This document shows, piece by piece, positions 32,870 through 44,265 of a stretch of DNA of 64,000 nt; position 1 is the first letter of the stretch; each line of letters opens with the position of its first letter. The translations under genes were made by a program, and so were the position numbers. This DNA comes from Morchella semilibera (lineage: Eukaryota; Ascomycota; Pezizomycetes; Pezizales; Morchellaceae): NCBI GenBank assembly GCA_009192285.1, contig WBVU01000015.1:496001-560000 (forward strand). Reading direction: 5' to 3'. The notes under the pieces were generated by a model. That model had not been told where the DNA came from and did no database searches. It worked only from the letters and a program-made list of their open reading frames with translations.

Positions 32870-33985
32870 ATGGAGGTCCTAGAAAAAGATGAAGGAAGCC
32901 TTGTGAGGTCCTTGAAGGACCTTTTTGCAGGCGCTGTGGGTGGCATCGCGCAGGTACTGATTGGTACGTATCCACGTAGAGATTTGAGTTTGAGGCTAAA
33001 ACCAATTAATTGCTAACTTGCAAGTTTTACAGGCCAGCCATTCGGTAAAGAAATTTCTCCTAGTCAAATTTAGGTATATCAATTAGTTGATAGTTACTGA
33101 CTCACATCTCCTATAGACATTGTCAAAGTGCGCCTTCAAACCACCAGCCAATACTCCAATGCTCTCGATGCTGCTACTCAGATTTATAAAAACGAGGGTC
33201 CTCTCGCTTTTTACAAAGGGACATTAACCCCACTCGTCGGTATTGGGGCTTGCGTGTCAATTCAATTCGGTGCATTTCATGAAGCTCGTCGTCGCATTGC
33301 CGAGTACAATGCCGCGAAGCACTCACACCGCAAGGAGCTTACATACGGTCAGTACTACCTTGCTGGTGCAGCCGCGGGCCTTGCCAATTCTGTCATCTCG
33401 GGTCCTATCGAACATGTGAGGATCCGTCTTCAGACCCAGCCGCATGGGGATGCAAGGCTTTACAGTGGCCCGTTGGACTGTATTAAGAAGCTTGTTGCTA
33501 CTGGTGGCATTCGGCACGGACTCTACAAAGGGGAGGTAGTTACAATCCTGAGGGAGGCCCAGGCATACGGTGTCTGGTTTTTGACCTTCGAGTACTTGAT
33601 GAATATGGAATCAAGGAAGGTAAAGCGCGAGGACATACCGGCGTGGAAGATTGCGCTGTACGGTGGGCTTGCTGGGGAGGCGCTTTGGCTGGGCAGCTAC
33701 CCCCTTGATGTTGTTAAGAGTAAAATGCAGACGGATAAGTTGGGTGACGACAGGATCTATAAAAGCATGACAGATTGTTTCAGGAAGGTGTGGCAGAAAG
33801 AGGGAATGAAGGGGTTTTGGAAAGGATTGGGCCCGACGTGCCTAAGAGCTATGCCGGTTTCTGCAGGAACTTTCTTTGTGTAAGTTGATTGTTTCCCCCA
33901 TGTTGTCCTTTTACTTTAAACCTGAATGGGATCACAGCTGATCTGGATTTATAGGGTTGAAATGACTATGAGAGCCATCAGATAG
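32870..33985 (+). CDS. YMC1: Mitochondrial carrier protein, YMC1/YMC2 type
   Basis: This is an SLC25 inner-membrane transporter of about 299 residues. YMC1/YMC2 are reported to carry organic or amino acids; the substrate here is not shown. Exons are 32870-32963, 33033-33044, 33117-33879 and 33955-33985, totalling 900 nt. The second exon is only 12 nt and encodes the G-Q-P-F of the first carrier signature, completed as PFDIVKVRLQ. Three repeats are visible: DLFAGAVGGIAQ with PFDIVKVRLQ; YLAGAAAGLANSVISGPIEH with VRIRLQ; and ALYGGLAGEALWLGSYPLDVV with KSKMQ. The end is VEMTMRAIR. It converges with the uS2m gene, about 150 bp apart. Confidence 0.9.
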
Positions 33986-34134
33986 CTAGGACTTGAGCTT
34001 ACCGCGAATGAGGAACATCACATATACCCACTTACTGGTAACAATGCTTTCCCATAACCTCAAAGGTCAATATCTATAGATACACAGTTGTACATAGGAC
34101 CAAAGAAATATTTACATTTCCGCTTGAGACCGCT

Positions 34135-35297
34135 TTACATGTATGAATTTGAAGCTTGCATTTCCGCATCTCTCATCCTTGCATTTCTTCCGGCCTCTCC
34201 TGCTCTACCGAGAATTCCAGCAACGAGCTGTACAGCTCTCAAGCTTTTAAAAAAAAACATCAGCAAAATACGATCGGCGTAGATGGCAGGAAAACGAACC
34301 TATCATCATTACATGGAATAGGGTAAGTGACCCTCGTAGGATCAACATCAGTGTCAATGATCGCAATAGTGGGTACCCCGGCCAGCGCGCATTCATGTAA
34401 AGCTACCTTATTTTCTAAGGGCGAAAAGCAGACAACCAGATCCGGGGTGATAGGGTTTGCTCCCTCAATCGGCTTCTCTGATACAACACGATCCCGCATG
34501 TCCTTCTCTACGACGGTTCCGAATTCGAGAATTTTCTGAGCATTCGTAATTGTCCCCGGAACCCACCAGTCGAATACGTGGTATCCGCCAGCTAACTTTG
34601 CAGCTTGGACTACACAACGAGCCTGGCCTTCACGCGTACCAAGGAAGAGGATGACACCGCCCTTGCGGGCTATACCTTCGACAACCTTAGCTGCGCGGCG
34701 GAGGTGTGCGGCGATAATCTCAAGTGAGATGATGTGAATTCCATCACGAACACCGTAAATGTAACGTGCGTTCCCGGGGTTCCAAAGAGAAGTGAGATGA
34801 CCGAGATGAGCACCAGATGCGAGAAGGAGCTCAAGAGTTATGTCTTTAGGACTGGGCGGATGGTTGACAAGAACATGAGGTCGGTAGTGAGGGGAGACTT
34901 TAGTTCCCAATCTGCCGGTAGTATTTCCTATCACAGAATTAGTGGTCGTTCCCTCCCCCTCTTTCGCATATTGGGGGGGGGGGGTTCAACGCCCGGGATT
35001 GATCCGGGAATGAGGGGTGGAAAAACATACTGAAATTCTTAGAATGAATGTATGCTTCAGCGGTAGTGAAAGCTTGGTCGGGTTTCTTCGGGACTATCTG
35101 AGCCCCTTGAGATTGATTGCTCTGTCCCAGAGTGGCCAGGCTCCTGCCCCACACTATCCTCGAGGTATTTAGAACAGGTTCAAATACCAGTCGGCCTATG
35201 TATCTTCCCCATTAGTAACTTTACCAAGTACTCACTCCTCTCATCCTCCCAAAGTTGAGTACTGACTTTTTCGTAATAACGGATTCCTGGCAATCAT
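34135..35297 (-). CDS. MRP4: Mitochondrial small ribosomal subunit protein uS2m
   Basis: This is the S2-family protein of the mitochondrial small ribosomal subunit. Exons are 35297-35267, 35195-35031, 34927-34300 and 34243-34135, totalling 933 nt (310 residues). The first exon (MIARNPLLRK) joins a basic presequence. S2 landmarks are: LELLLASGAHLGHLTSLWNP, YIYGVRDGIHIISLE, GGVILFLGTREGQARCVVQA, WWVPGTITNAQKIL, ITPDLVVCFSPLENKVALHE, and GVPTIAIIDTDVDPTRVTYP. The last exon gives LRAVQLVAGILGRAGEAGRN and ends SNSYM. The stop codon lies inside a TACATGTA palindrome (34134-34141). The second intron carries a G10 run near 34973-34983. The first exon is short and its donor (GTCAGT) is a little unusual, so the exact start is less certain. 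Confidence 0.88.
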
Positions 35298-35950
35298 TGC
35301 TGAATTTCTCGTGATGGGACGAGGTATGATTTTTGCGGGGAGGGACGTTGGACGTCGCGAGGTTCTGTGCGACAAGGGTCACGACCGCTAAGCAGTGTTT
35401 TGCATCGCGCTAGTGATGACCTATGAACGGTGGCAAGCCCTTCCTGAATGCACCCTTTGTACCTACTCAGACTACTGTACCCACACCTACTGTCTACCGA
35501 CTCTATCTATATAGGTACATATCACAACTACATGCATGTGTACCCTACACTACACTGCACATCGGATTTAGCCGCCGCTGTGCGAGCAGGACAGTACTCT
35601 AGAGTCGTGGCGTATAATAGGTAGGTGCGCTCGTGGAATAACTCACACCAGCATAAAGAATAGATAAGTATGTTTTTTTCATTGATCCACCAGCAAAGTT
35701 TGGCCAGCCACTTAGAAAAAGAAAAAAAAGGGAAACCAGCATTCTGCTTCGCAACACATCAGATGATCACCACCTTAAGAAAAAACCCCACTACACCGCC
35801 GGGTTTGAAAATATGGGAACTGGCCTACTCTACTTATGATACAAATAAAGTACTTAGTATCTTTCCCAAAGGAATAGAAAAATTGGATGAACAATGCCCA
35901 CAATTTCGGTAATACCCCCCCGCGCGGACACACACACAACGCAGTTAGGT
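35298..35950. other. Spacer between SDS23 and uS2m
   Basis: About 650 bp lying upstream of uS2m and downstream of SDS23 (both minus strand). It should contain the uS2m promoter. Nothing conserved was seen. Short tandem-like CTACACTACACT is at 35546-35557. Confidence 0.4.
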
Positions 35951-37999
35951 TCATCTGCGGATTTCAAATGAGGATCTGCTTGCCTGCTCGCGTAGTTCAC
36001 GTAAATCAATAGAACTTCTGCTGCTCTGATCAAATGATGTCCTCATGGAGCTTGACGAGCTTCTACGTCTCTGTCTTCTCGCCTCGTTAGGATCAACCGG
36101 TGTTAATCCCGAGCTCCTTGCAAACAAATTGAGAATATCCGTGAGTGAGACCACGCCAATAAGGCGCCCACTAAGATGTGCCCCAGGGATCGTGCCAGAA
36201 TTGATCGTTGACGACCCAGACAACGGGAACGATGAAGATGAAAGGTTGGTGCTCATCAAAGATGGCGGCGGGACGGCGACGGCATGAGAGATCGTGGGAG
36301 TTGGTGGGGCCGTTGATGCAGGGCTGGGGGAATCAACCACCCACATTCTGCCAAGAGTGTTAGATAAGTGATATGAACGCATGTTCCAAAAAGACCAAGC
36401 AGCTATTAGAATCATAAAGACGTACCTATGCGCCTGTGTAGCCACGAGTTTGGCGACAGTATGGGCAAGGGATGACTGTGAGTTCACGTGGAAAACTGGA
36501 TATGAATCTTTGCCATCGTTTAGGCCCCTGTCTGTCAAGATGACTGAAAGAAAATGAAGACATGAAGACTTTAGCAAAGGCATAGAGCTAGACCTAGTAA
36601 GGTACTACATCATACAATGATATGTTAGTGGATATGAGATGTCTGTCAAAGGCATTGTTCGTTTACCTTGACGTCCAAGGTGGAAATATTCCCAATAACA
36701 TTATGCTGGTTATCGATAACAGCTAATGACGATACTCCTTCGGAATTCATTAGCTCCAGCGCATCAAGTACTCTTTTGTCCCCACTATAATATTGTCAGT
36801 ACATTATGTAATCGCCTAAATGTGGCCCACAGGATGCATAGACCGGTATAGCCGCAGTAAACTCCAGATAAGTGCTCTTAAACTCGAAAAATATAGAGGT
36901 AGACCTTGCCTAACCGGTGTCTAGGTACGTATCACCCGCAGCACTCTAGACGCAAAGAAAAATCGATACTCTCCCTACTGGGCAGCCCGGTCTACTGCAT
37001 CGCCGCATCACGTGAAACCACTAACATCTGCTAGCTGCGATTTCAGGGGGATATCTTACTTTATAGAGATAACATCGCTAGATCCCATATTTAGCTCACG
37101 AAGACTCCGAGGATATAGTTGATCGATCTCGGGAAAACTCCGTCCATGTTCCCAAAAGAACGAGACAAGGCGTAGCTGGCTGAGCATTCCAATGACCTGA
37201 TCAGTCCCCTCGCGGACCACGGCTATTCGATGGACCCCACTTCCAAATATTTCAACCACTTTAGAAAGCCCTTCCACCTCGGGTACTGTGATGAACGGGT
37301 CTTTTTTGCCAAGATCTTTAACGAGCTTGACTGGGATAGCCGATCCCGCGCGAGCTTTTTTTGCCAGTTCTTCGAATGAGGACATGTCCTCGTCTTCTTC
37401 GGGTTGGTAGAGGCCCATAATTAGGAGAAGAAAGGCACATAGATCGCTATAATCGAAAGTTCCACAAACAGATTGCTCAGTAGGAGATGAGCGTATTGGG
37501 ATAGATGATAGCTCATAATCGATAAGCATCTTGAAGGAGCCTCGTGTCAGCAGTAAGAAATGGAGTTCCTGCATGGAAGAAGCATAATTTCTTCTCGAAG
37601 GCTGCCCAACCGGAGGTAACTTGCGAAGGTATGAATTATATAGATCATCCGACCTCCCCCCGGATACGAGTAGCACATATGGGTACCGGAAAGGGCTGAG
37701 GAAATAAAACATACCTGACATGCAGATTCAACGGGAGTCTCAAGATCCACAAAACGAAGCTCCTTCTGGCTCAGCAATTCTCCGACCTTTACACTCCTCC
37801 AATCCCGCAAGACCGCCCCACCTTCTTGTTTCGGTTGGGGAGGACTAGCTAAGATGTCGGCCATCGAGTGTTGTGAGACCGAAGGATGACGAGACGGGGA
37901 TCTCGGGGATGGTGGGTGGGGAGCGCCACGAAGACTTCCGATACTTGCTCGTGTGTTGAGGCTGCTTGCGGGCGGTGAATATGGAGGTAGGTCGGACAT
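35951..37999 (-). CDS. SDS23: CBS-domain protein SDS23 (Moc1 family)
   Basis: Sds23/Moc1 proteins contain paired CBS domains and regulate PP2A-type phosphatase activity, nutrient response and cell-cycle progression in yeasts. Exons are 37999-37715, 37529-37060, 36784-36667, 36604-36426 and 36347-35951, totalling 1449 nt (482 residues). The N-terminal 60 residues are P/S-rich. CBS-related segments include [105 protein letters not shown] and [20 protein letters not shown]. The S-rich C-terminus ends RSSFEIRR. Intron 1 could alternatively end at 37571, adding 14 residues ([13 protein letters not shown]...); family alignment favours 37530. The acceptor of intron 4 is 36605, chosen to give [12 protein letters not shown]. 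Confidence 0.9.
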
Positions 38000-39862
38000 T
38001 AGTTTCAATGAATCAACGAATTATTTGGTTCGGCTGTTGAAGAATAAGTTATTGCTGGAGATATTCTATGAGGAGTGAAGCTACAGGGTGCAGAGTCGAT
38101 GATGACAGATGGTTTTCTTTTTTGGAGGGTGAGGGAGTGGCCAACGGCGGTGTGAGCTTTGAGACCGATACGTGGGCAATTAATGTAACTTCCCCTCTTT
38201 TGGGGTGTCCCGTTCAAAGCTCCGTCCGTCTCGATCAATATCTCAGGCTTTCACTTGGGCTTTTTTTTATGTTTCTCCGATGTACCTTTCACCCTTCTCT
38301 AGACACTTTCTTTCTAGGTATCAGATGAGACGAGGAGATAATCGAGGGGGAGAGGTGTGACTGGAGTGGGCGGGGAAGGGAAGGAAGGAGATGGGCGTTG
38401 ATGTGGGGTGACAGGCAGAGTGGCAACCAGTAGTACATACAATGCGCCTCACAGGGTTCGAGAGTACTGTAACTACAAATCTACAGTATTGTACTTCCAA
38501 AAATCTGCCGGAACTACCATCTACACCATGTCAACGTAAAGGAAACAAAAGATAGCGGCTCGTCTTGGCCTGGATAGAGCTCTGTGGGGTTGTGCTCTTG
38601 CTGCATGCTTACATGTCGCCGGCTACTTGTAGCCATAGTTTACTAATTACGACGGGCCTTTTCCCTCATGTGTCATGTCATCAGTGTCAAAGTTCTCAAT
38701 GCTTCTTAATTTCGATCCTACATGTAGAAGATATATTTATTCGAGGCTTAGCATCAATTGTGATTAGCCTGGCCGCTAGCGGGTACTATTCTTGTGCAGA
38801 AGAGATGTATGTTACACCCGATTGGTTATACCCACCCCTTCCATGTTTTAACTCATTGCAGTACCGTAGAAACTCGCCAGCTTGATTATCTCCGTGCAGG
38901 GGTTTCTGCTTGAGTGATTGGCTGAGAGGCAATCAGCCTCATATTTCTTTTAGTAGCTAGTTTCTGGCCGTGTTCACTACTAAAATTCACGAGTTTCAGT
39001 TTCTGCGGTACTTCTTTGGATTGGGTGGGGTCTATGCTTACAGCAGGAGGTTTGGGAAGCAAGTAAGCACACACAATCTATGGTGTGCATACCGCGTAAG
39101 CCGGACCTTCGTCTTGGTAAGTCGTTAGGAGAATCAGGATTGGCTGATGTTGCGAACCGTGACACAAGATAGCCTCAGCACTTTTTTTGATTAAAATCCC
39201 GCGGTTCTCGATAGAGCCATCGCAGACGGTATTTGAAGTCAAGATCTCTTCTGGAATATGCAGAGCCAGTTCAAGGCCTTGCCTTGTACTAAGGCTAGGC
39301 CCTATTTGGGCATGCATGGCTGAAATCTGTATATAGAGGACTCAATTCAAAGCTTATATTCCCAACACCTGGGCCTTTGAAATAGGAAGGTCAGTAATGC
39401 AACGTTCGTGTCGATTCCACTCCCACAAATGCAAGCAATGCTCTTCGTGATAAATTACCAATAACCAGAGAAATGACGGGATCAAAACAAAGGGTGTCCT
39501 GATCATACATGTAATTAGAATCCAATATGTACTTCTGGAGAGCCATATTCCTTTTTGCTATTGCGATTACTTTCTAAAGTCCGAATAAACAGCCAGTTGC
39601 CTGTGCCACATGATGACGTTCCAATCCTTGGGAGTAAATAGGCTTTATGGTAGTCTGTTCCCTACATGTACCCGAGCCTCCATACAGCATAGACCCAAGA
39701 TCAATATAATATATAGAGCAGAGCCTCCACTCTCTTGATTTCATTTACCTCACATTCTTCTATTCTTTTGTAAATCTGCCTCCGCCCCCCCCCCCCCCCC
39801 CCTCCCACTCCACTCACAAATATCTCTACATCCTCTCACAAGCTAGTAAGATCTTAAGAACG
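38000..39862. promoter_or_regulatory. Divergent upstream region of SDS23 and the Zn2Cys6 factor
   Basis: 1.86 kb between starts at 37999 (minus) and 39863 (plus). TACATGTA occurs at 38720, 39509 and 39664. A C18 run near 39785-39802 and a CT-rich leader precede the Zn2Cys6 ATG. No conserved frame was found; ORFs at 38565-39317 have no domain features. Confidence 0.45.
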
Positions 39863-40973
39863 ATGAGTTCTCTGGGGAGCCCTAGTTACTATTCACCACA
39901 TTCGCCTGACCAGCTTGATGGTACATCCGGATCCCCACGCAACGGTAACAGCCACCGAAAAAGGGTTGGCAAGGCTTGTGATCGGTGCCGCTTGAAGAAG
40001 AGCAAGGTACGGTTTGTTAGCATTACTCAATGAAACGAAAATTCCGTCCTGATTTTACCTGCGGATGTGATCTAATTCTATTCCAGTGCGACGGTAGCAA
40101 TCCATGCCGCCGATGCAACCAGGCGGATCAAGTTTGTACTTTCACAGAGCGTAAACGGCCAAAGGGTAGAGTTTATCCTGACGGGTATGTTTACACTCCC
40201 CCCCCCCCCCCCCAGGAACAAAGGGCATTGCATTAGCTAGAAGCTGACACAATAGCCATACCAGCTACGTCGAAATACTGGAGAGCAAATGCCAGGTTCT
40301 TATAGGGGGGCTGATAGAATTGAATCGTCTCAGAAAAAACCTTCCCCTACCAAAAACTCAAGCTGCAACTAGCCTGGCCAGCGGCAAACTGGCCAACCAG
40401 ATATTGAAGGAGATAGGGATTAACACAATCTTAACAGACAGTGACCTTGAAGACGGAGATGATGGACTAGAGCATGGATATTGCCGTGACGACGAAGAGT
40501 TGACAACCTCTGCTACCGGCTCGCCCGAACCCACAAACGATTGTTGGGATGTATTTTCTTATCAACCTCAAGATCAGGGGCATTCACAATCTCAGCAACC
40601 ACAATGGAACCAAAGTCATTTACAGCCACAAATACCAAAGAATTTCTGCCCTCAAGGGATTAGATCTACTTTAACACATCCTTTACCATCGACAGATACC
40701 AATTATAACTGGACAATTCGCTCCACTGGCAACTCCGCTGATGACCCCCCGTACTATACACATCCCAACCCGGAATTACAAATGCCAAGTGAAGTAATCG
40801 ATACCAGCCCATCGCCCCCAACGCTTGGTAACTACAGTTCACCCCGTTCATCCACTGGTACTGTATACACTCCAGACCAACTGATACCTCACTACTATGT
40901 CAACAATGATATGGATGTATTCATTGATCTAAATGGTCTTACGACAACCTCAGAAGGTCAGGATTATTGGTAA
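39863..40973 (+). CDS. Zn(2)-Cys(6) binuclear cluster transcription factor
   Basis: Exons are 39863-40006, 40087-40184 and 40265-40973, giving about 316 residues. The DNA-binding cluster spans residues 39-66: ACDRCRLKKSKCDGSNPCRR then CNQADQVC, with the six cysteines at normal spacing. It is followed by the basic linker TERKRPKGRVYPDGYVEILE, a coiled-coil-like stretch (KCQVLIGGLIELNRLRKNL), an acidic region (DSDLEDGDDGLEHG) and a Q/S/P/T-rich tail, the usual activator layout. The second intron contains C15 directly after the donor. A consensus donor GTAAGT overlaps the stop (TGG TAA GTA), so a further intron ending at about 41034 is possible and would change only the last residue or two. It lacks the fungal-specific middle homology domain of many larger C6 factors. 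Confidence 0.85.
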
Positions 40974-41682
40974 GTATTCCATCACCTCCGTCCAATTTTC
41001 TCAGCTTATAATTAAAAGTGTGGGGCGTTATAGGTTCTAGGATTTCTAGATGCTGTTGAAAGAATTAATTTTCCCTACCATATTTATATATGTTTTGTCC
41101 ATTTTCCTAGTGTTATAGATGTATATATCGTTTACCCTCTTGTGTTGGTTATAAAAGGGCTGAGATTGGATTGGGCTGGCGTTTTCTTACTTTTTTTTAT
41201 CATAGTCGTTCGTTTAATCCCCTTAAAATGTGTCTTGTCAATTTGAAGCAGTAAATGAGCGCACTTACCGCATCCGCAATTGACTACATGTAGTGTAGGA
41301 GAGAGGGCACGGTGCTTGATAAGTGCGATGCGTCCTAGCACAGCCTGCTCAAACATTCGCTCCCAGAAGTTTGAGTGGTCGAGCTAACACTGTCTAGCCC
41401 CGTGTGTCTGAGTCCCAGCCACCAATAGGTGCTGGGGCCGAATGTGGCGGAGAGGGGGGGGGGGGGGGAGCCGCCTTCTTAGGTAAGTGGGCGATCCTAT
41501 AGCTAGTTTGGTTGTCTTCTTGATTCCTTTTAACTTGGAAAGCAAATGAACTACTATTTTCCTCTATCCCGTACGTTGAGGGGGAGGGGGTCAAAAGTTC
41601 ATATAGTAAAGATACATATAATGTACCCTCTTAAATCCCGCGGGCGTCTAAGAGTGATTGCACACAAAACATCAGATATTAT

Positions 41683-41903
41683 CTAGTGATCGCGACACCA
41701 GCACTCACCAAAGCATAGACCAGTCAAATTTTTTTCCATTTCTGTAATTTCCCATTTACTATTATATAGCCTCCGCCTGATAGCAAAATTCGACAATAAT
41801 ATAAAATACTCCCAACTTTTGGACATGGTGGCCAGTAGCTACGAAATTTGTGGTTTTTGTCGCCGTTGCATCACTTTGAGGACCCCCGGGGTACATAATC
41901 TTA
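41683..41903. repeat. Duplicated segment, copy 1
   Basis: This segment begins CTAGTGATCGCGACACCA and ends GGACCCCCGGGGTACATAAT. It is repeated at 42213-42419 in the same orientation with small indels. The best conserved part is GTGGTTTTTGTCGCCGTTGC followed by ATCACTTTG, identical in both copies. Confidence 0.7.
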
Positions 41904-42212
41904 GTGCAGAGGAAGCTAACTCCATTTCGTAGAAAAATCTACGAATACATGTATGTATGTATTAAAATGTACTCCTACCAACGATATGCTTATACAAATA
42001 CATGTGATGTATGCATATGCTAACTCAATGACCATCATGTAGTCGAACGCAACGGTTCTGACCCCCGAAATCCGTAGACATACATATGCATGTATGGATT
42101 GGTAAGTAGGAATTATCGTTAGTTAATTACGTTCCACTTCTCCAATAACCGGCCATACATGTAGCTACATGTACCCCAGGAGTCCTTAAAGTGATACAAC
42201 AAACTCAATATT

Positions 42213-42419
42213 CTAGTGTCGCGACCACCATCAAAGCTAGACCCAGTCAGTTTTTTCATTTGCATCTCCATTTACTATACATATATAGATCCGCCTGATG
42301 TAATTCGACATATATGAATTGCTTCCCAACTTTTGGGCGTGGTGGCCAGTAGCTGCGAAGTTAGCTGTGGTTTTTGTCGCCGTTGCATCACTTTGGGGAC
42401 CCCAGGGGTACATATATTA
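42213..42419. repeat. Duplicated segment, copy 2
   Basis: Same-orientation partner of 41683-41903, about 530 bp downstream. It shares CCGCCTGAT, TCCCAACTTTTGG, GTGGTGGCCAGTAGCT-like and GTGGTTTTTGTCGCCGTTGC segments. The copies differ by many substitutions, so the duplication or double insertion is not recent. Confidence 0.7.
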
Positions 42420-42523
42420 GATGTATCTAAAAAAAGAGAGAGAGAGAGAAAACTACTTTTTATTTATCAACCAGTATCTACTCATATCGACTTGGCAAGC
42501 CTATGTGTACTCCGGTGTACTTA

Positions 42524-42584
42524 AGGGTAAGTGTGTAGAACGCGGCGGTGCGGTTTACGTTGCTACGTTCTACTCACTTACCCT
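42524..42584. repeat. 61-bp hairpin element with 19-bp arms
   Basis: The left arm AGGGTAAGTGTGTAGAACG (42524-42542) and the right arm (42566-42584) are inverted repeats with one mismatch. Both arms carry GGTAAGTG, which also appears near the 16498 and 30190 elements. Confidence 0.55.
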
Positions 42585-42694
42585 AGAGGTAAGTATAAGT
42601 TACACATCACATTTAAAGTGACGCACATGGCAACGGGACCGAGAACCACAGATCCAATTGATATGAAATTAAAAATATAGAACTAGATAATAAA

Positions 42695-43020
42695 CTACCA
42701 TTTGGTATGACCCCCGTTCGCAGCATAACACTGGTTTGCCCTCTTTGGCATACTATCAACCCAACTATCAAAGGTTTCTTGAGGGATATTTTCCCACTCA
42801 TCTGCACTATGAGGCCATCTCTTTTTATCATGCCATCTCTTGCACGTCCTCGTTGTTCATATCTGTTAATGACATCACTGATTGTACTCCTAGGATGTCC
42901 TGTGGCCGTGGATTCTATTGCCAGAATAATTAAGATCATGAAGAGTATCAATCACCCTCCTCTTATCCTCCTGTTGGGCTGTGGGGTTGTGATCGATCGT
43001 GGTGTTCGTTGCGTTGCCAT
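42695..43020 (-). mobile_element. Internally deleted Tc1/mariner transposase relic
   Basis: On the minus strand an ATG at 43020 begins MATQRTPRSI, typical of a fungal Tc1/mariner transposase start. In another frame comes a helix-turn-helix segment, GHPRSTISDVINRYEQRGRARD. It runs directly into the transposase C-terminus, EWENIPQETFDSWVDSMPKR then ANQCYAANGGHTKW, ending with a stop at 42695-42697. The whole catalytic centre with the DDE/D residues is missing and the frame shifts at least twice. About 330 bp remain of an expected 1 kb reading frame. Short terminal repeats could not be fixed by eye. Confidence 0.8.
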
Positions 43021-43086
43021 GGGGGCTCCGGAAACTTCGTAGACACGGCTGTACTTCAACACCCCAGCTCTAGACATAAACGACAC

Positions 43087-43167
43087 AATTACCCCCATAA
43101 TCTAGGCCCAGCTGAATACATCACTTGCAATTGTAAGGTTAAGAAAAATTGCCCCCATATATCTAGG
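43087..43167. repeat. Pair of 20-bp direct repeats
   Basis: AATTACCCCCATAATCTAGG (43087-43106) is followed by a near-identical copy at 43147-43167. They lie beside the start of the transposase relic and may be old ends of that or another element. Confidence 0.4.
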
Positions 43168-43414
43168 AACTCGAGATGCCACTGCCACTATCTCTGCCAG
43201 CGGATACCAGCTTGCCCGGGAAAGAAAACGCACCGGCAAATGCACCAATTGCAATTTTACGATACTAAGTGAAGTAAAATAAACAAAAAAAAGTCTTTTG
43301 AATCGAACTCAAGCTATTCTAGACTAACCTACAGCTTTAATCACTCCTATACGCCGTCAGTTTAGATGTAACCTTTCTGTACCTTCACTCCATAAAAGCT
43401 ACATGCATTTTAGC

Positions 43415-43641
43415 TATCACCCGGAGGATTAAGACAGGTGGAGAATCTCTCTCATGCATAAGTATCATGCGATCTCGATTTTGGGTGAGGGTAACAGTCC
43501 GCCGCGTTTATCAGCCCTTGGAATACTTAGATATGCTATAGAATACGCACATTGCTGCTTTACTTTAGTTAATCACTCCCTGGATAGGGCACGCTAATGC
43601 ATGAGAGAGATTCTTCAAGTGTCTTAATCCTCCAGGTGATA
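43415..43641. repeat. 227-bp MITE-like element with 45-bp terminal inverted repeats and TA ends
   Basis: The left arm (43415-43459) runs TATCACCCGGAGGATTAAGA through GAGAATCTCTCTCATGCAT. The right arm (43597-43641) is its inverse with about five mismatches and ends GGTGATA. The outermost TA at each end fits the TA target duplication of Tc1/mariner-type MITEs. The interior is AT-rich and non-coding. Confidence 0.7.
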
Positions 43642-44265
43642 CTGTAAACAGGAAATACATGTAACTACATGTAGTCTTTTGCCAAGTTCAGAGTCAGGAG
43701 ACCCGGTTTTCCAACCTCCCAATGGCCAACCGACAGTTCTATAACCAGGGATTTTACTAATCATTTTCCAAACTCACCTGAAAGCATAATTATATAAGAC
43801 AAGAGTAAGATATCATAAACATACAAGTAGATTGCGTATATATAAGGTATATATGTATCCTTCGCGGTCACAATCAAATTTCATTAATCGTCTGGAAAAT
43901 ATTAGACAAACATGTAAAAGCATATAAATCTACCTAGCAACGGGTTCTCCACTAAAATATTTTATTACACCTTAACCACTTCTTTTTGCCAATTCAAAAA
44001 TGTGCAAAGGGCTTCTCCCAAGGGTCAAAATATTTTACCTCTGTTCATCGTTATAATTAACTGTGTTTAATTGTGGTTCTACGCTTGGAACCTGGTTCCA
44101 CCTAGTTTGGGTGCAGGACGTGATATAATTGGCCCTTTCACGAAAACTTTTGGATATATAGGGACTTTACGTAAATCATCACTAAAGCTAAGTATCAATA
44201 AAGCCGTCGCATATTAGTGTTCATATGTGTAAAGCTGTTAGGAAACTTGCCAGCAAACCCATCAC

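Noticed and set aside
37530-37714. Extra coding segment in SDS23 intron 1 (up to 64 open codons)
   Set aside because: Family alignment runs directly from ACQ to [13 protein letters not shown]; the intervening residues match nothing, although a 14-residue isoform cannot be excluded.
43276-43370. tRNA-like sequence on the minus strand (GTTCGATTC T-loop and downstream T8)
   Set aside because: The T stem and acceptor stem do not pair well and no D arm of normal size can be drawn.
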